From assembly GCA_023375785.1 (NCBI GenBank), contig SZWC01001180.1:6798-70797 (forward strand): a stretch of 64,000 bases of DNA, written 5' to 3'. The notes beneath the pieces are model-generated. The model did no database searches, was not told the DNA's origin, and saw only the letters and a program-made list of their open reading frames with translations. Source of the stretch: Penium margaritaceum. Its lineage: Eukaryota > Streptophyta > Zygnematophyceae > Desmidiales > Peniaceae. Made by a program: the position numbers and the translations under genes. This document shows positions 1-10,172 of the stretch, piece after piece (positions within the stretch are counted from its first letter, which is position 1; each line of letters opens with the position of its first letter).

Positions 1-404
1 GGGGGGGGGGGTTGGCAGGGGGGTGTGTGCAAGAAAAAACAAGAGATAGGCCTGGGAGATGCAATAAGTCTCCAAAGCTCCAATAGCTTTGTACTGCACA
101 GAGAAAAATCATAACCGATAAGCGCACAACATAAGTACTTGGCACAGGATAGGTGGCGCACGTGGCAGTATCATTTTCTCATAAAACTAGCCCAGAAACA
201 CTGTGTTGGTCATAGCTCTACGCACAGGCACCCAACCACAACATCGCCTCAACGAAGAGATGTGGAATCTTACGTTGTGTGTTACGACTAGTCACAAGCA
301 CAAGTCCGGCATCGATCAGTGGATACATCATGTAAAAAAGGAGATCGGGCTCAAGATCCAATCCAACGAGAAACCTCTAGAAGCTGCAGAAAACTTGCAA
401 GGCA
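1..404 (-). mobile_element. Family-D copia LTR relic, first part (D4)
   Basis: From about base 40 the sequence follows the LTRs at 14,158-14,801 and 21,133-21,770 in the same order and orientation. It shares the block with 'ccaatagctttgta' and the later part ending near the A insertion. It is strongly diverged and lies in minus-element orientation. Element A interrupts it, and the remainder resumes at 9,374. The first bases are a poly-G run with no recognisable content. It is either a solo LTR or the end of an element lying off the window. Confidence 0.6.
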
Positions 405-409
405 CCCTT

Positions 410-459
410 TGTTGGTCATGGTTGTGACACACGCAAGTGACCTCTTGACTCTACGCGCA

Positions 460-532
<73 letters not shown>

Positions 533-1078
533 ATCATCACTGCAGGTGATTAATCTGGATTGAAGCTCTCTTGTGGAAAGCTGTGACACAACATGGAGCA
601 CAAAATGGTGGCAACACCATCAAGCTATCAAGTGGTGGCCACAGCACCAACACCAATCTTATGCAGAGCCAAATTGTAGTAATGTTCCACACTACTACAT
701 TCTAGGATGGGACACACACTTGTAAGAGTGCATGCACCACATGCATTCGTGATGTGGGTGGATTCTCACATGTGTGCATGCTTTCATCTTAGTGAGCCGG
801 ATTGCTGATCCCTCGGGACCACACGTTCGGCTTATGCCGTCATGTGAGAATCGCCTGGAGCTCGCTCGCTCCAGGGCTAGGTTCCATCCTTGGGTGGCTT
901 CCGGGCCCCACGTCAAGAGCCTCATGTGGGTGGCCCGGTCAACCGGCACTTAGCACTTCACTCACTACTTACTCGCCAACTCCTAGTTCTTTCACTCTTG
1001 CGTTACATGAGCTTGCCCCCGATCCATGGTGTCGCTCCCGCCACTTGCTTGCTTATCCTAGCAACCACAGCTACCTAC
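410..1078 (+). repeat. 5' LTR of element A
   Basis: The LTR begins TGTTGG and ends CCTAC directly before the primer-binding site. It matches 8,687-9,367. It contains a long CA microsatellite, and in its second half (about 820-936) the three-hairpin module shared with the LTRs of element B. It would have served as promoter and 5' end of the transcript. I could not place a TATA box with confidence. Confidence 0.92.
463..530 (+). repeat. (AC)n microsatellite inside the 5' LTR of A
   Basis: An almost pure AC/CA dinucleotide run of about 68 bases, preceded by CGCGCACGCGCAC. The 3' LTR has its own run at the same place (8,732-8,818), and the LTRs of B have only a short 'gcacacacctcacc' there. Both strands give long low-complexity open frames across it, which are not genes. 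Confidence 0.97.
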
Positions 1079-1090
1079 TGGTATCAGAGC
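1079..1090 (+). other. Primer-binding site of element A
   Basis: TGGTATCAGAGC follows the 5' LTR with no spacer. It is complementary to the 3' end of initiator methionine tRNA, the usual primer of plant copia elements. Shortly downstream (1,147-1,160) the leader holds a small hairpin GCGGG-TGAT-CCCGC, a motif that recurs several times in the leader of B. Confidence 0.95.
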
Positions 1091-1959
1091 AAGGACTCAT
1101 TCCTCCTCGCGACAGTCCTGAGGCCTCGTTGGGTCACGTCCACGTGGCGGGTGATCCCGCGCAAGCATCTCACGTACGCTAGCAGTGACTCTAGACGCCG
1201 CAGCAACCTCTACCGCCGCTGCCGCACACGGTCACAGCCCTCCTCACGTAGTCCCCTTCTTCATTGGTCGACCTCACTGCACCAACGGCATCGACGCTTC
1301 GTCCCCGCCGTCCTTCAGTTGCCGCATGCACGTTGACCACTCGGTGGCAACGGCAGTCGCTTCTGTATAAGCAGTCGCACGTGTGCACGCCCGCAGCCGC
1401 ACAAACTGCAACCATGATCTACACGGTACCCTTTCTTCGTGCACGACACAGCTCCGGTTACGGCTTTTGCACCCTCGCCGCCGTCCCATACTCTCGGTTG
1501 TGCTGCGGCCTCTGCCGGACGTTGTCCACTCTGAGGCAACGGTTGCCGCCCCTGCTCCAGCGGTCGCACGTCTGCACCCATCTGTGCTGTCGATGGCTGG
1601 TCCGCCCTCACAGCCGCACCACCACAACCGTGATCTGTGTGGTGCCGTAACTCTGTGCACGGCGCGGCAGGGTGATAACGGCATTGGTTTCTCTGCCACC
1701 ACCCGTTCTTAGTCGGCCGTGCTGCGGCCGCCTCACCAATTGCAGCATCAGCAGCAGCAGCTACATCATATGGCAGCTGCCCTTGTAGCAGAAGCCGGTG
1801 GTCACTACCGCCGGCTCACTATCTCTTGACCGAGGTCCTTGCACCCGTTTCCAACAGCTTGTGAGCTACGTCGTAGTGTGACCAGCGGCATTGACACCCC
1901 CAGTGTTCCACATCCCTAATCTCCTCTAGCTGCCTGTGAGGGCAGCCGAACACTCGGCC

Positions 1960-2917
1960 AACTGGCGTCCCCTCCTAAAACAGAGCCGAGTCCCACTTCG
2001 CCCACGGCCGCGCGTGAGCGTGACCATATCAACGACGAGATCGCGTGCTACGAGGAGAGGGCAGAGAGGGAGGTGTGGCCGAGGGTTCATCGCAGCAGTT
2101 TGGGTTCCTACCCCGGCAAGGACTATGACCTCGCCGACTACGACGAGTGGGAGGATGCCAGTGTCTACGCGCCTTTTGCCAGACCTCAGCCAACAATTCA
2201 CCGACGGCGTAGAACGAGCCGGCCACAGGGCCACCGCATGATCACTGACCTCTTCAGTCACCAGTAAGCCTACCCATTGTCCATAGGACTCGTCAGCAGC
2301 GTCGCTGCGCTGCCCCTCGTGGAGCAAGACCATCCTCTACAGCTATAGCACTTAGATCGTTTGCTTCACGCTGGGCCATATCCCTAGCTACATGAGCTGC
2401 AGAGTCGACTTCTTCTCCATCCCCTGACATCCTGACTGCACTACAGGCTGCCCTTGTATCTAGTGCTGCTGTTGCTTCCACCTTTGCTGCCACCGCACGT
2501 GCTGCGCGTGCACTAGCCAGCACAGCTGCTAGTAGAGCCATTGAGACATACACAACAACTCCAATTGATCAGGGTCCTCTGGCAGCTGCAACTGTGAACG
2601 CTGTTACCCAGATTGCTGCCACAGTAGACACAGTCACATCAGCTGCAGGTGCAGTAGCATCAACGCTGTCTAGTGCCGTCGACTCCATTCACACCTCCAC
2701 CGTGCAGGCTTCGTCGTTTTCCTCTTCTTCATCATGAGCGACTCGTCACATCCAGCTGTTCGTCTCTACCAATGCTGCCATCTCCACTCTTTCAGCCGCA
2801 GCGTTGACGAGAGTCGCATGCCTCATCGTCTCAGCATCAGCTGCAGTTGCAGCTTTCACTTCCTCAGCTGTAGCTGCTCTTCTGCCGATATTCTCTCTGC
2901 ACCGTTGTGCTTGGTGA
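1960..2917 (+). pseudogene. ORF1 of element A: extra Ala-rich gene upstream of gag (fossil)
   Basis: The region is collinear with ORF1 of element B at 55,250-56,218. The first part resembles B's acidic N-terminal part (EEL-YYEER-like, then a Gly-Tyr-Pro-Gly segment). The middle part (about 2,430-2,720) reads as an Ala/Ser/Thr-rich sequence containing TFAATARAARA, identical to B, where the base differences are all at third codon positions. The end reads PIFSLHRCAW, against PLFSLHRSAW in B, with the termination point in the same place. The hydrophobic stretch before that ending is also kept. It sits between the leader and gag, where copia elements normally have no gene. Function unknown. It is a fossil with several breaks. 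Confidence 0.75.
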
Positions 2918-3079
2918 TCTTGGTCTCTCCCTTTATCCATGCCTCTCCTGCATTGGCGTGTTTGTGGGTCCACATTGTTGCCTTGCAGCAGACTTCCGAT
3001 GTACTCCACATTTCCTACACCCACTAGGGCAGGGGAAACTTGCCGGGAATATTCTCGGTAGAATCACGTCAATGGCATC

Positions 3080-4750
3080 ATGCCAGTTGATGATGACCAA
3101 TACACAGTTTTGCAGCCTGAGCTGCAACGTGAGCGTACAACTTTGTAGGATGCACTCACTGCTTAGCGTGCTGCTTAGGACAAGCTGCGTGCTGAGCAAG
3201 CTGACCTGGAGACCTTGATAGATCACATTGCTAATTTGGTCATGAAGCGTCTCCAGCCCACATTAGGCAGCACACCCTCTGCCACCACTGCTGCTAGCAT
3301 CACTGCTGCATTCTCCACTTCACCTGCTTCCGCATCTACCACGGCTTGCACATCCTCCTCTGACCCCCTTGCAGTCGCCGTCATAGCTGATGCAGCTGCA
3401 ACCAAAGCACTTGGGCCATCCGTGTAGCGCAAACCTGATTTTGACTCGAACCCTCCTCACTTCACCTCTAACATCACCTTCTATTCCTGGGAGGTCTGCT
3501 TCAGTGCCTGGGCACAGGGGGAGCAGCTCTGGGAGTATATCCATAAGCCCAATCCCTCTGCTAACTCATCTTTCATGCCTCTTGAGTCTAAGGCTGCACG
3601 CGCTATTCGTGCCCTCATTCGTGCCGGACCCGATGATCTCATTGACGAGATTGGGTTCTACAATGTCAACACTGCATGCCGCTCCACTGTTGACCCTGCT
3701 TGTGTTTACGCGCTGATCAAACGGCACACGACAGTGACTCGACATGCAGCTCAAAGCGTCCTCACTGTCCACTTGAACACAATCTCCATGCGTGCAGATG
3801 AGACTGCTAACGCCTAGTGGGCTTGCAGTCTACAATTGCTGCGCGACCTTAGCAAGGCTGCCCCTGGACATATCCCTACTATTCTTTCCATCATCAACGG
3901 CCTCATTCCGCAGCTCAATGACATATTCTTGGAGGTGAAGGCCACCGAGCTTGAACGCCTGTCTGCTATACTGGTCCTTACTGATGCACCGCCCGGCATT
4001 GGCGCCTTATGGGAGTTCACCTCCCAGCGTTTGACAGAATAGTGGAGTTCATTGCAGAACAAACGCATTCACCGTGTCGCAGTTGTAGTAGCTACCATTG
4101 CACTACCTTTGTCCTCCTCCTTTGCTTCTGCCTCATCCTCCACTGCCACTTCCACCACGATAGCCACATCCCTTGCTTCACAAGGTGGTGGGCGGGGTGG
4201 GGGGATGGGCAAAGGCAAAGGCCGAGGGGGTGCCTCTAGTAGCGACGGACAAGGGAGGGATGGCATGGGTCGCGGCTCTGACGGCGCCACGTCATCATCT
4301 TCCTCCTCTTGCACTGTTACATGTTGGAATTGCGGTGCTGCCAGTCACGTAGCGCCCAAGTGTCCAGTGCCTCCTGATGATTCTCGTCTTGCATCAGCCA
4401 TGCGTGCGCATTGGACACGCTCAAAATGGACTTGAAGTGGTTCCTCTCGCTCCTCCACCTCCACTGCTCCCTCGAGCCACCCTTCATCCTCCTCTCCTAC
4501 AGCTGCAGCTTACAGCACCGCCCTGACTCCACTACCTCTGCCCTATCCCTGGGGTTGGCTTCCTATGTTTGGCGGCCCCGTCTACTTCGGACCTCCCTCT
4601 GTATCCTACTCTCCTCCGCCATGGATGCCGTCCACCTACACCTCCGAGCGCCCCTCCTCTGGCGTCATCATCTCTGGCACGTCTGGCAATGACCGCCAGC
4701 TGGACTCTGCACTCTCTCATGCCGTCCACGAGAGACACCTTTGTGATTAG
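3080..4750 (+). pseudogene. gag: gag of element A (fossil)
   Basis: It starts MPVDDDQYT, the same start as gag of B (56,391) and close to that of C (29,939). The capsid-like middle part has WEY-(H/Y)-PNPS, ARAIRALIRAGPDDL and NGLIPQLNDIF, which align with B. A Gly/Ser-rich stretch follows, then the zinc knuckle CWNCGAASHVAPKC (about 4,323-4,364), the CX2CX4HX4C pattern that binds RNA in virus-like particles. The DNA leads straight on into protease. It is broken. Confidence 0.85.
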
Positions 4751-4959
4751 GGAGGTGAGAGCGTGTGTTTGGTTGAGGGGGTTCTTGCATGTATTGTTGA
4801 TTCGTCTCTTCGTGGTCCGTCGTCTGGTCATGTTTAGGGTTGCTCCCCAGTTAACGTCCAGTGGATTGAGCAGTGGCGGTCTTACAGCCTGCTTCGTTGC
4901 CCTGTTGCTCGTGGTCAGCACCTTCCTCCTTGCTCTGCCATTGCCACTGTGAGTCGTGA

Positions 4960-6600
4960 CCCTGTGTCTGTATGTGTGTCGGGTGGCTTCAGGATCCTTG
5001 ATTCAATTGCCACCCACCACATGACCTCCTGTCGTTCCTCGTTCGTTTCTCTGGGTTCTCTTGGCTCTTTCCATTTTGTCCGCACCGGCTTTTGACCAGC
5101 TCTTATCTATCCAAGGTGTTGGGGATGTCCGCTTTGTTGGCCATGGGGGGGAGCTCTTTCTGCCAGATGTTTTGTACGTCCCTGATCTTGAGCTCAGTTT
5201 GCTATCTGTTATAACTCTCGACGACCAAGGCATGGACTTCTCTTCCAGCCGCAGCATTGCCTCTGTGTTGCACCCCACCACTAGTCGTGTCCTGCTGTGT
5301 GGCAAGCGTTGTGATCGCTTGTACAGTGTACCCTCCTTTGCACAACATCCCGCTTCCATTGCCCTTGTTCACGTGGCACGCTCTCTCTCCCCGACACACG
5401 CACAGCTGCTCCATCGCCGGCTCTACCACATTCACAATGCTGCTATTGATAGCTCGTTGCAGGAAAAACCAGCTCATGATCTTGACGCCGACACGTTCTC
5501 TATCCCTTGCCCTACTAACTGTCTTGACTGCGCTCAGGGAAAAATGCACTGTTCCCCGTTTTCCACGTCTGAGTCCCGCACGTCTCATCCTCTTGACCTC
5601 TTGCATGCAGACGTCATGGGACCCCTTGCCCAGGATGCCTTTGGGGGGGTTGGCCGCTATGTCCTCTGCCTCACACATGACTTTTCTTGCATGCACTGGG
5701 TCTTTGCCCTTTGGAAAAAAAGTGATTTTTGTCCCACTCTCGAGTCCTGGCTGCCTCAAGCCGAACTGGCCTGCGGCCGCGGTCTGAAATTTTTTCGTTG
5801 TGACCGCGGTGGGGAGTTCATGGATCCCACTGCCTGCTTCTTGACCCGTCGCGGGGTATGTATGGAACCTTCCGCTCCATGCACACCCCAACAAAACGGC
5901 GTCTCTAAATGCAAGAACCGTACACTTGCTGACGGTGTCCATACTCTTCTCAGTGAGTCCTCTCTCTCCCACGTCTTTTCTTTTGAAGCCATGTCTCACA
6001 TGACTTGGGTCTGGAACCCTGTTCTCCATGGTCCCCTTCCTAATCATGTCACTCCCTTTGAGCGCTAGGACGGCCGTCGCCCAGACCTCTGTCTCGCCCG
6101 CGTCTTGGGTTATGTTGCTGGTGTCTGGATGCCCGAGGACTTTCGCGACGGCAAGCTTAGTCCTCATGCTCGTCTCTGCACCTTTCTTGGTGTCTTGGCC
6201 ATGTCCAAGACCTGCCGCTTCTGGGGCTCAGACCGCTCTTACGTCATTGAGTCTCGTGACGCCCTGTTCTTCGAGGATGTCTTTCCTCGTGACCTATCCC
6301 ATGTCTCTCCTCCCTCCTCTCTCTCCTCGATTCATCGGCTTGGGGGGGGTGTGTCTGGTCCAGCCTCCGATCCTCATGCATTGTCTTCTCTTGCTCGCAT
6401 TGCATCCCCTGCTGTCCCCAACATGGACAGTGAGGACGAGGACTCCTCCGCGAAGTCCTCGTCCGCCCATACCTCATATGAGTCCGATGCCTCACTACCC
6501 TCCGCGGATTCCGTCTCATCCCAGCCATCCTCCAACAGCCTTGGGTCCTCCGACTCGGCACCCACTCACACACAGTCTCCCGTGTATTCCACTCCCAACT
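4960..6600 (+). pseudogene. pol: Protease and integrase region of element A (fossil)
   Basis: The protease site region lies near 4,990-5,040 (sequence before 'THHMTSCRS'). A pre-integrase domain with HAQLLHRRLYHIHNAA and a CLDCAQGKMH zinc-type motif follows. Next come integrase core blocks: LDLLHADVMGPL, FRCDRGGEFMDP and PQQNGVSKCKNRT. A Ser/Pro-rich linker (about 6,420-6,880) leads to reverse transcriptase. The order PR-INT-RT is diagnostic of Ty1/copia. It is broken. Confidence 0.9.
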
Positions 6601-7059
6601 CATCCCCTGAGTCAGCACAGCATTCACCTCTGGTGGTTGACAACACTGGAGGTGAAGCACTTCAGGTCCCTACTCTTGAGCCTGAGCCCTACACATGTTG
6701 GGGGAGACTGTGTACTCCACAACCCTCTCAGTCCTCTCAGTCCTCTCGTGGGCGCTCACGTCCCTCTGTAACACCTACTAAGTCTGTCCCAGTTGGCCCG
6801 TCCAAAGCCTCTCAGCCCTCACAGCGGGTCACGCACTCCAGCGCGTCGTCCTCCACTGCTGGGACCTTAGTTCGTCCCACTGGCTTTGATGCACTTGGCC
6901 TACCAATAAACGCCTCGCATCCCAACTCAGCAGTCGGCTACGCTCTTGTAGGCCATGAGTTCCACAGTGCTCTTGAGTCTTCCGTCGCCGGCTATGTTGC
7001 CGGATGTTTTGCAGCCTCTGGCCTTCCTACTCTCCCTCCCGAGCCTACCACTGACTGGC

Positions 7060-8600
7060 AAGATCATGAGGCAGCTGATGCTGACCTCTGGGAAAAGGCC
7101 ATGCAGGAGGAGCGGACAGCTCTCCAGGTTTACGGCGTCTTTGAGCTCATGGATCTCCCTCCATGTTGCAAGGAAGTCTCTGTTTGGTGGGTACTTTGCC
7201 GCAAGCTAAAGCCTGATAGGATAGTTGATCGGTATAAGGCTTGCCTCACGGCTAAGGGTTTTTCTCAGATACTTGGGATTGACTTTGATGAGACCTTCGC
7301 ACCGGTCGGGAGGTACACAACTGTACGAGTGCTGCTAAGCCTTGTTACCCAACATGACAGGGAACGAGAGTAGATGGACGTCAACAACGCCTTCCTGCAT
7401 GGGAGGCTTGACGAGGAGATCTACATGGTCCACTTGCAGGGGTTCACCGATGGCAAAAAGAAAGTCTGGCGTCTGTGGAAGGCCCTTTATGGGCTCAAGT
7501 AGTCGTCGCATTCTTGGAACATGGAGATCTCCTCCAATCTTGAGCGGGGAGGTCACCGTCGCAGCATGGTTGATCCAGCACTCTTCTTGAGTGCCCCCTT
7601 TGAGCCATTTGTTGCCATTCTTGTTTACGTCGATGACCTGCTCATTGCCTCACCCAGTCCCATAGCTGTCCAGTCAGTGAAGAATCTGTTACAGTCTCCA
7701 TACAAGATGAAGGACCTAGAGCCTGCACGGGTGTTTCTTGGGATGAAGCTTGATAATGACTGCCAGTGTTGCACTCTACACATACACCAGGCCACATACA
7801 TTCGCACACTAGGGGAGCGCTTTGCCTCCCTATTTGCTGACGTCCTCACCGCATCCACACCGATGACTCCAATAGGGTAGCGCCTACTTAAGTCACTCGA
7901 TTCAGCATCGCTGGGGGAGATTGTCAATGTCACTGACTACCTTAGTGTGGTCGGCTCCCTCATGTACCTCGCTACTACCACTTGGGCGGACGTGGCCTTC
8001 TCTGTCAACTTCCTTGTCCAGTTCCTTTAGCCTCGTCAGAAACATCTTGAGGCGGTACTGTGTGTTGTCCACCACACGTTTTCCACAGCACGCGTGGGAC
8101 TGTGTTACCGTGCTTAACCCTCTATGGTTGTAGAAAGATATGCATACAATGACTGAGCGCATGACACAGATGCTCATAGCCGCACCGGTTACATTTTTCT
8201 TGTCAGTCGGACAGTTGTCTTCTAGAAGAGTGGAAAATAGGGTTGTGTTGCTTAGAGCTCCAGTGAGGCAGAGAACGTGGTACTTGGCGCAGGTACGTGT
8301 GAGAGTGTGTGGTTGTCCCGCCTGCTGCAACAGTTACGTGATCCCATCCGCTGCATCACTTTGCGCTATGAAAACAAAAGTGCAAAAGCAATTGCCAAGA
8401 ACGATGGCATGCATCATTCTTGCACAAAGCACATCAACATTGAGCATCAATTTTTACGTGATCGCATTGCTGCTGGAGAAGTTCAGGTTGTCTAGGTCGA
8501 CACACGTCAGTAGCATGCAGACTTTCTTACCAAAGCTCTCAGAAGTGGCATATCCAAAGCGGCTGTGCATGCCGTTGGCCTGTTGCGCTCTCGTGATTCC
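7060..8600 (+). pseudogene. pol: Reverse transcriptase and RNase H region of element A (fossil)
   Basis: Reverse transcriptase blocks are visible in order: LWEKAMQEE, DRYKACLTAKGFSQI, DFDETFAPVGRYTTVR, NNAFLHGRLDEEIYM and LVYVDDLLIASPSP with the polymerase YVDD. RNase H follows, with matches to B around KSAKAIA, HINIEHQF and the C-terminal ADFLTKAL-like end. It stops shortly before the polypurine tract. It is broken. Confidence 0.9.
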
Positions 8601-8676
8601 CCTGGTTGACCTGTGCACCTTGTTGTTTGTGACGTGCCCCTTGTCTTATGCGTGTGTGGACGTTTTGTGTGTGGAT

Positions 8677-8686
8677 TATGGGGGAG
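8677..8686 (+). other. Polypurine tract of element A
   Basis: ATGGGGGAG lies immediately before the 3' LTR start TGTTGG. It is the plus-strand primer position. The same ATGGGGGAG tract precedes the 3' LTRs of B and D1. Confidence 0.88.
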
Positions 8687-8730
8687 TGTTGGTTATGGTT
8701 GTGACACACGCAAGTGACCTCTTGACTCTA

Positions 8731-8819
<89 letters not shown>

Positions 8820-9367
8820 CATCATCACTGCAGGTGATTAATCTGGATTGAAGCTCTCTGGTGGAAAGTTGTAACACAACATGGAGCACACAATGGTGGC
8901 AACATCATCAAGTCATTAAGTGGTGGCCACAGCACCAACACCAATCTTATGGAGAGCCAAATTGTAGTGATTTTGGACACTACTACATTCTAGGATGGGG
9001 AACACACTTGTAGGAGTGCATGCACCACATACATTCATGATGTGGGTGGATTCTCACACGTTTTCATGCTTTCAGCTTAGTGAGCCGGGTTGCTGATCCC
9101 TCGGGACCACACATCTGGCTTATGCCAGCATGTGGGAAACTGCCTCGAGCTCGCTCCAGGGCTAGGTTCCATCCCTGGGTGGCGTCCGAGCCCCACGTCA
9201 AGAGCCTCGCGTGGGTGGCCCGGTCAACCGGAACTTAGCACTTCACTCACTACTTACTTGCCAACTTGTTGTTCTTTCCCTTTTGTGTTACGTGAGCTTT
9301 CCCCCGATCCATGGTGTCGCTCCCGCCACTTACTTGCTTTCTTATCCTAGCAACCACAGATACCTAC
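8687..9367 (+). repeat. 3' LTR of element A
   Basis: TGTTGG...CCTAC, collinear with 410-1,078 over its whole length. It contains a CA run at 8,732-8,818, longer than the one in the 5' LTR, and the three-hairpin module (about 9,107-9,230). The flanking CCCTT at 9,369 fits the one at 405-409. Confidence 0.92.
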
Positions 9368-9373
9368 GCCCTT

Positions 9374-9548
9374 GAAAGCACTCAAGACACCGTTGCAGTT
9401 ATTTTGTAACTTCTGGTGGGTGGAGTGACCACGTGTCAATGCTCCAGCGCCAGTTGGGTCCGCACGAGGTATCTACACAAGCATGGACATGACTGAATGG
9501 TCGTAGTAAGAAGTAGAAAAAGACAGGGATGACTCACATCAGAGCTCA
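9374..9548 (-). mobile_element. Family-D copia LTR relic, second part (D4)
   Basis: This resumes the D-LTR homology interrupted at 404. The order of blocks (a CATGGACATGAC segment, then GGTCGTAGTAAGAAGT, then GACAGGGATGACTCACATC) follows the last quarter of the LTR at 14,640-14,801. With 1-404 it is one LTR that element A entered. Confidence 0.55.
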
Positions 9549-9859
9549 TAGAGCTGCCCACAATTCCCATGCATTCTTGGGCTTCGATCAGCGGTTGTCA
9601 CGATCTCACAACCCTAAGTTCTTCCATCGTTGTAACATGCTCCACTGAGATAATCTGTCCCTTGGCCAGCATTCCAAGAATAGTGAGGGCCTTGGAAGTG
9701 ACCCCATGGAACTTCAAGTTTCTAATGCGGAAGACTTGCGACATCGCATGAGTCTTCCGCTTTAGAAACTTGAAGTTCGTCATAAATGAATTTCACTTTC
9801 ATTTTTCTACGTGTTAACGCAAAATTGTCGCCTGTGAGACACGTGGACAATTTTCTGCC
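9549..9859. other. Unassigned stretch with a long hairpin
   Basis: I recognise no gene. The notable content is an inverted repeat at 9,710-9,777: arms of about 31 bases starting AACTTCAAGTTTCTAATGCG, with a four-base centre ACAT and only small interruptions. A short minus-strand open frame runs over it, but half of that frame is one arm read against the other, so I do not call it coding. It may be the far end of the G0 LTR or the tail of another element. Confidence 0.5.
9710..9777. repeat. Near-perfect inverted repeat (hairpin)
   Basis: The left arm 9,710-9,740 and right arm 9,745-9,777 are reverse complements apart from a few small differences. Both contain GCGGAAGACT / AGTCTTCCGC and AACTTGAAGTT. 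The loop is about four bases. A palindrome this long is unusual and tends to be unstable, so it is either young or maintained by repeated fold-back synthesis. Confidence 0.85.
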
Positions 9860-10172
9860 AGTATTAGTCCCTCTCGCTTGTCCTCTCTCCTCCTTTTTCT
9901 CCCCTTATGAGGTGAGGAGGGGAGGGCAAGGACGAGGGCTCGAGGCCATCGGCCTCGGCCCTTGAGGCCTCGAGACCTCTTGGGCATTGATCGAGCTACC
10001 ATCTCAATCGGCGGCCAGCAAGTGGCCCTCCACCGGCCCTCCAGCCAACTACCACCAGGCCGGCGAAATGCGAAGGGCTAACCTCTTGCCAATCCTGGCC
10101 ATTGCGAGGGATGGTGTTAAACAACCCCTCTCTTTTGCATGAAGGGAGGGCCAAACTGGCCCTCTTGCTACA
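9860..10172 (-). repeat. 3' LTR of G0 (inner edge clear, outer edge uncertain)
   Basis: On the minus strand the LTR begins TGTAGCAAGAGGGCC immediately after the purine tract GAGGGGGGAAGAA (10,173-10,186 on the plus strand). It holds two inverted repeats: GAGGGCCA/TGGCCCTC near 10,145-10,165 and CTCGAGGCC/GGCCTCGAG near 9,939-9,974. I cannot fix the far boundary because no second LTR copy is in the window. Confidence 0.5.

Larger units (their letters stand above)
410..9367 (+). mobile_element. Copia LTR retrotransposon A (fossil)
   Basis: A full-span Ty1/copia element of about 9.0 kb. In order it holds a 5' LTR, a primer-binding site, a leader, the extra ORF1, gag with a zinc knuckle, protease, integrase, reverse transcriptase, RNase H, a polypurine tract and a 3' LTR. 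It is flanked by CCCTT at 405-409 and 9,369-9,373, a typical 5-base target repeat, with one extra base before the right copy. It inserted into a family-D LTR relic. The two LTRs differ at roughly 8-10% of aligned positions by eye, so it is clearly older than element B of the same lineage. It is broken, with many breaks (dozens). Confidence 0.93.

Noticed and set aside
319-601. Open frames through the CA repeat on both strands (poly His-Thr and poly Cys-Val)
   Set aside because: Pure translation of a microsatellite inside an LTR.
5202-6167. 321-codon minus-strand frame opposite integrase of A, and similar long antisense frames at 58,484-59,577 and 60,297-61,729
   Set aside because: Shadows of pol in GC-rich sequence; the domains are on the plus strand.
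8140-8841. 233-codon plus-strand frame at the end of element A
   Set aside because: It runs out of frame over RNase H sequence and then through the 3' LTR microsatellite; no gene.
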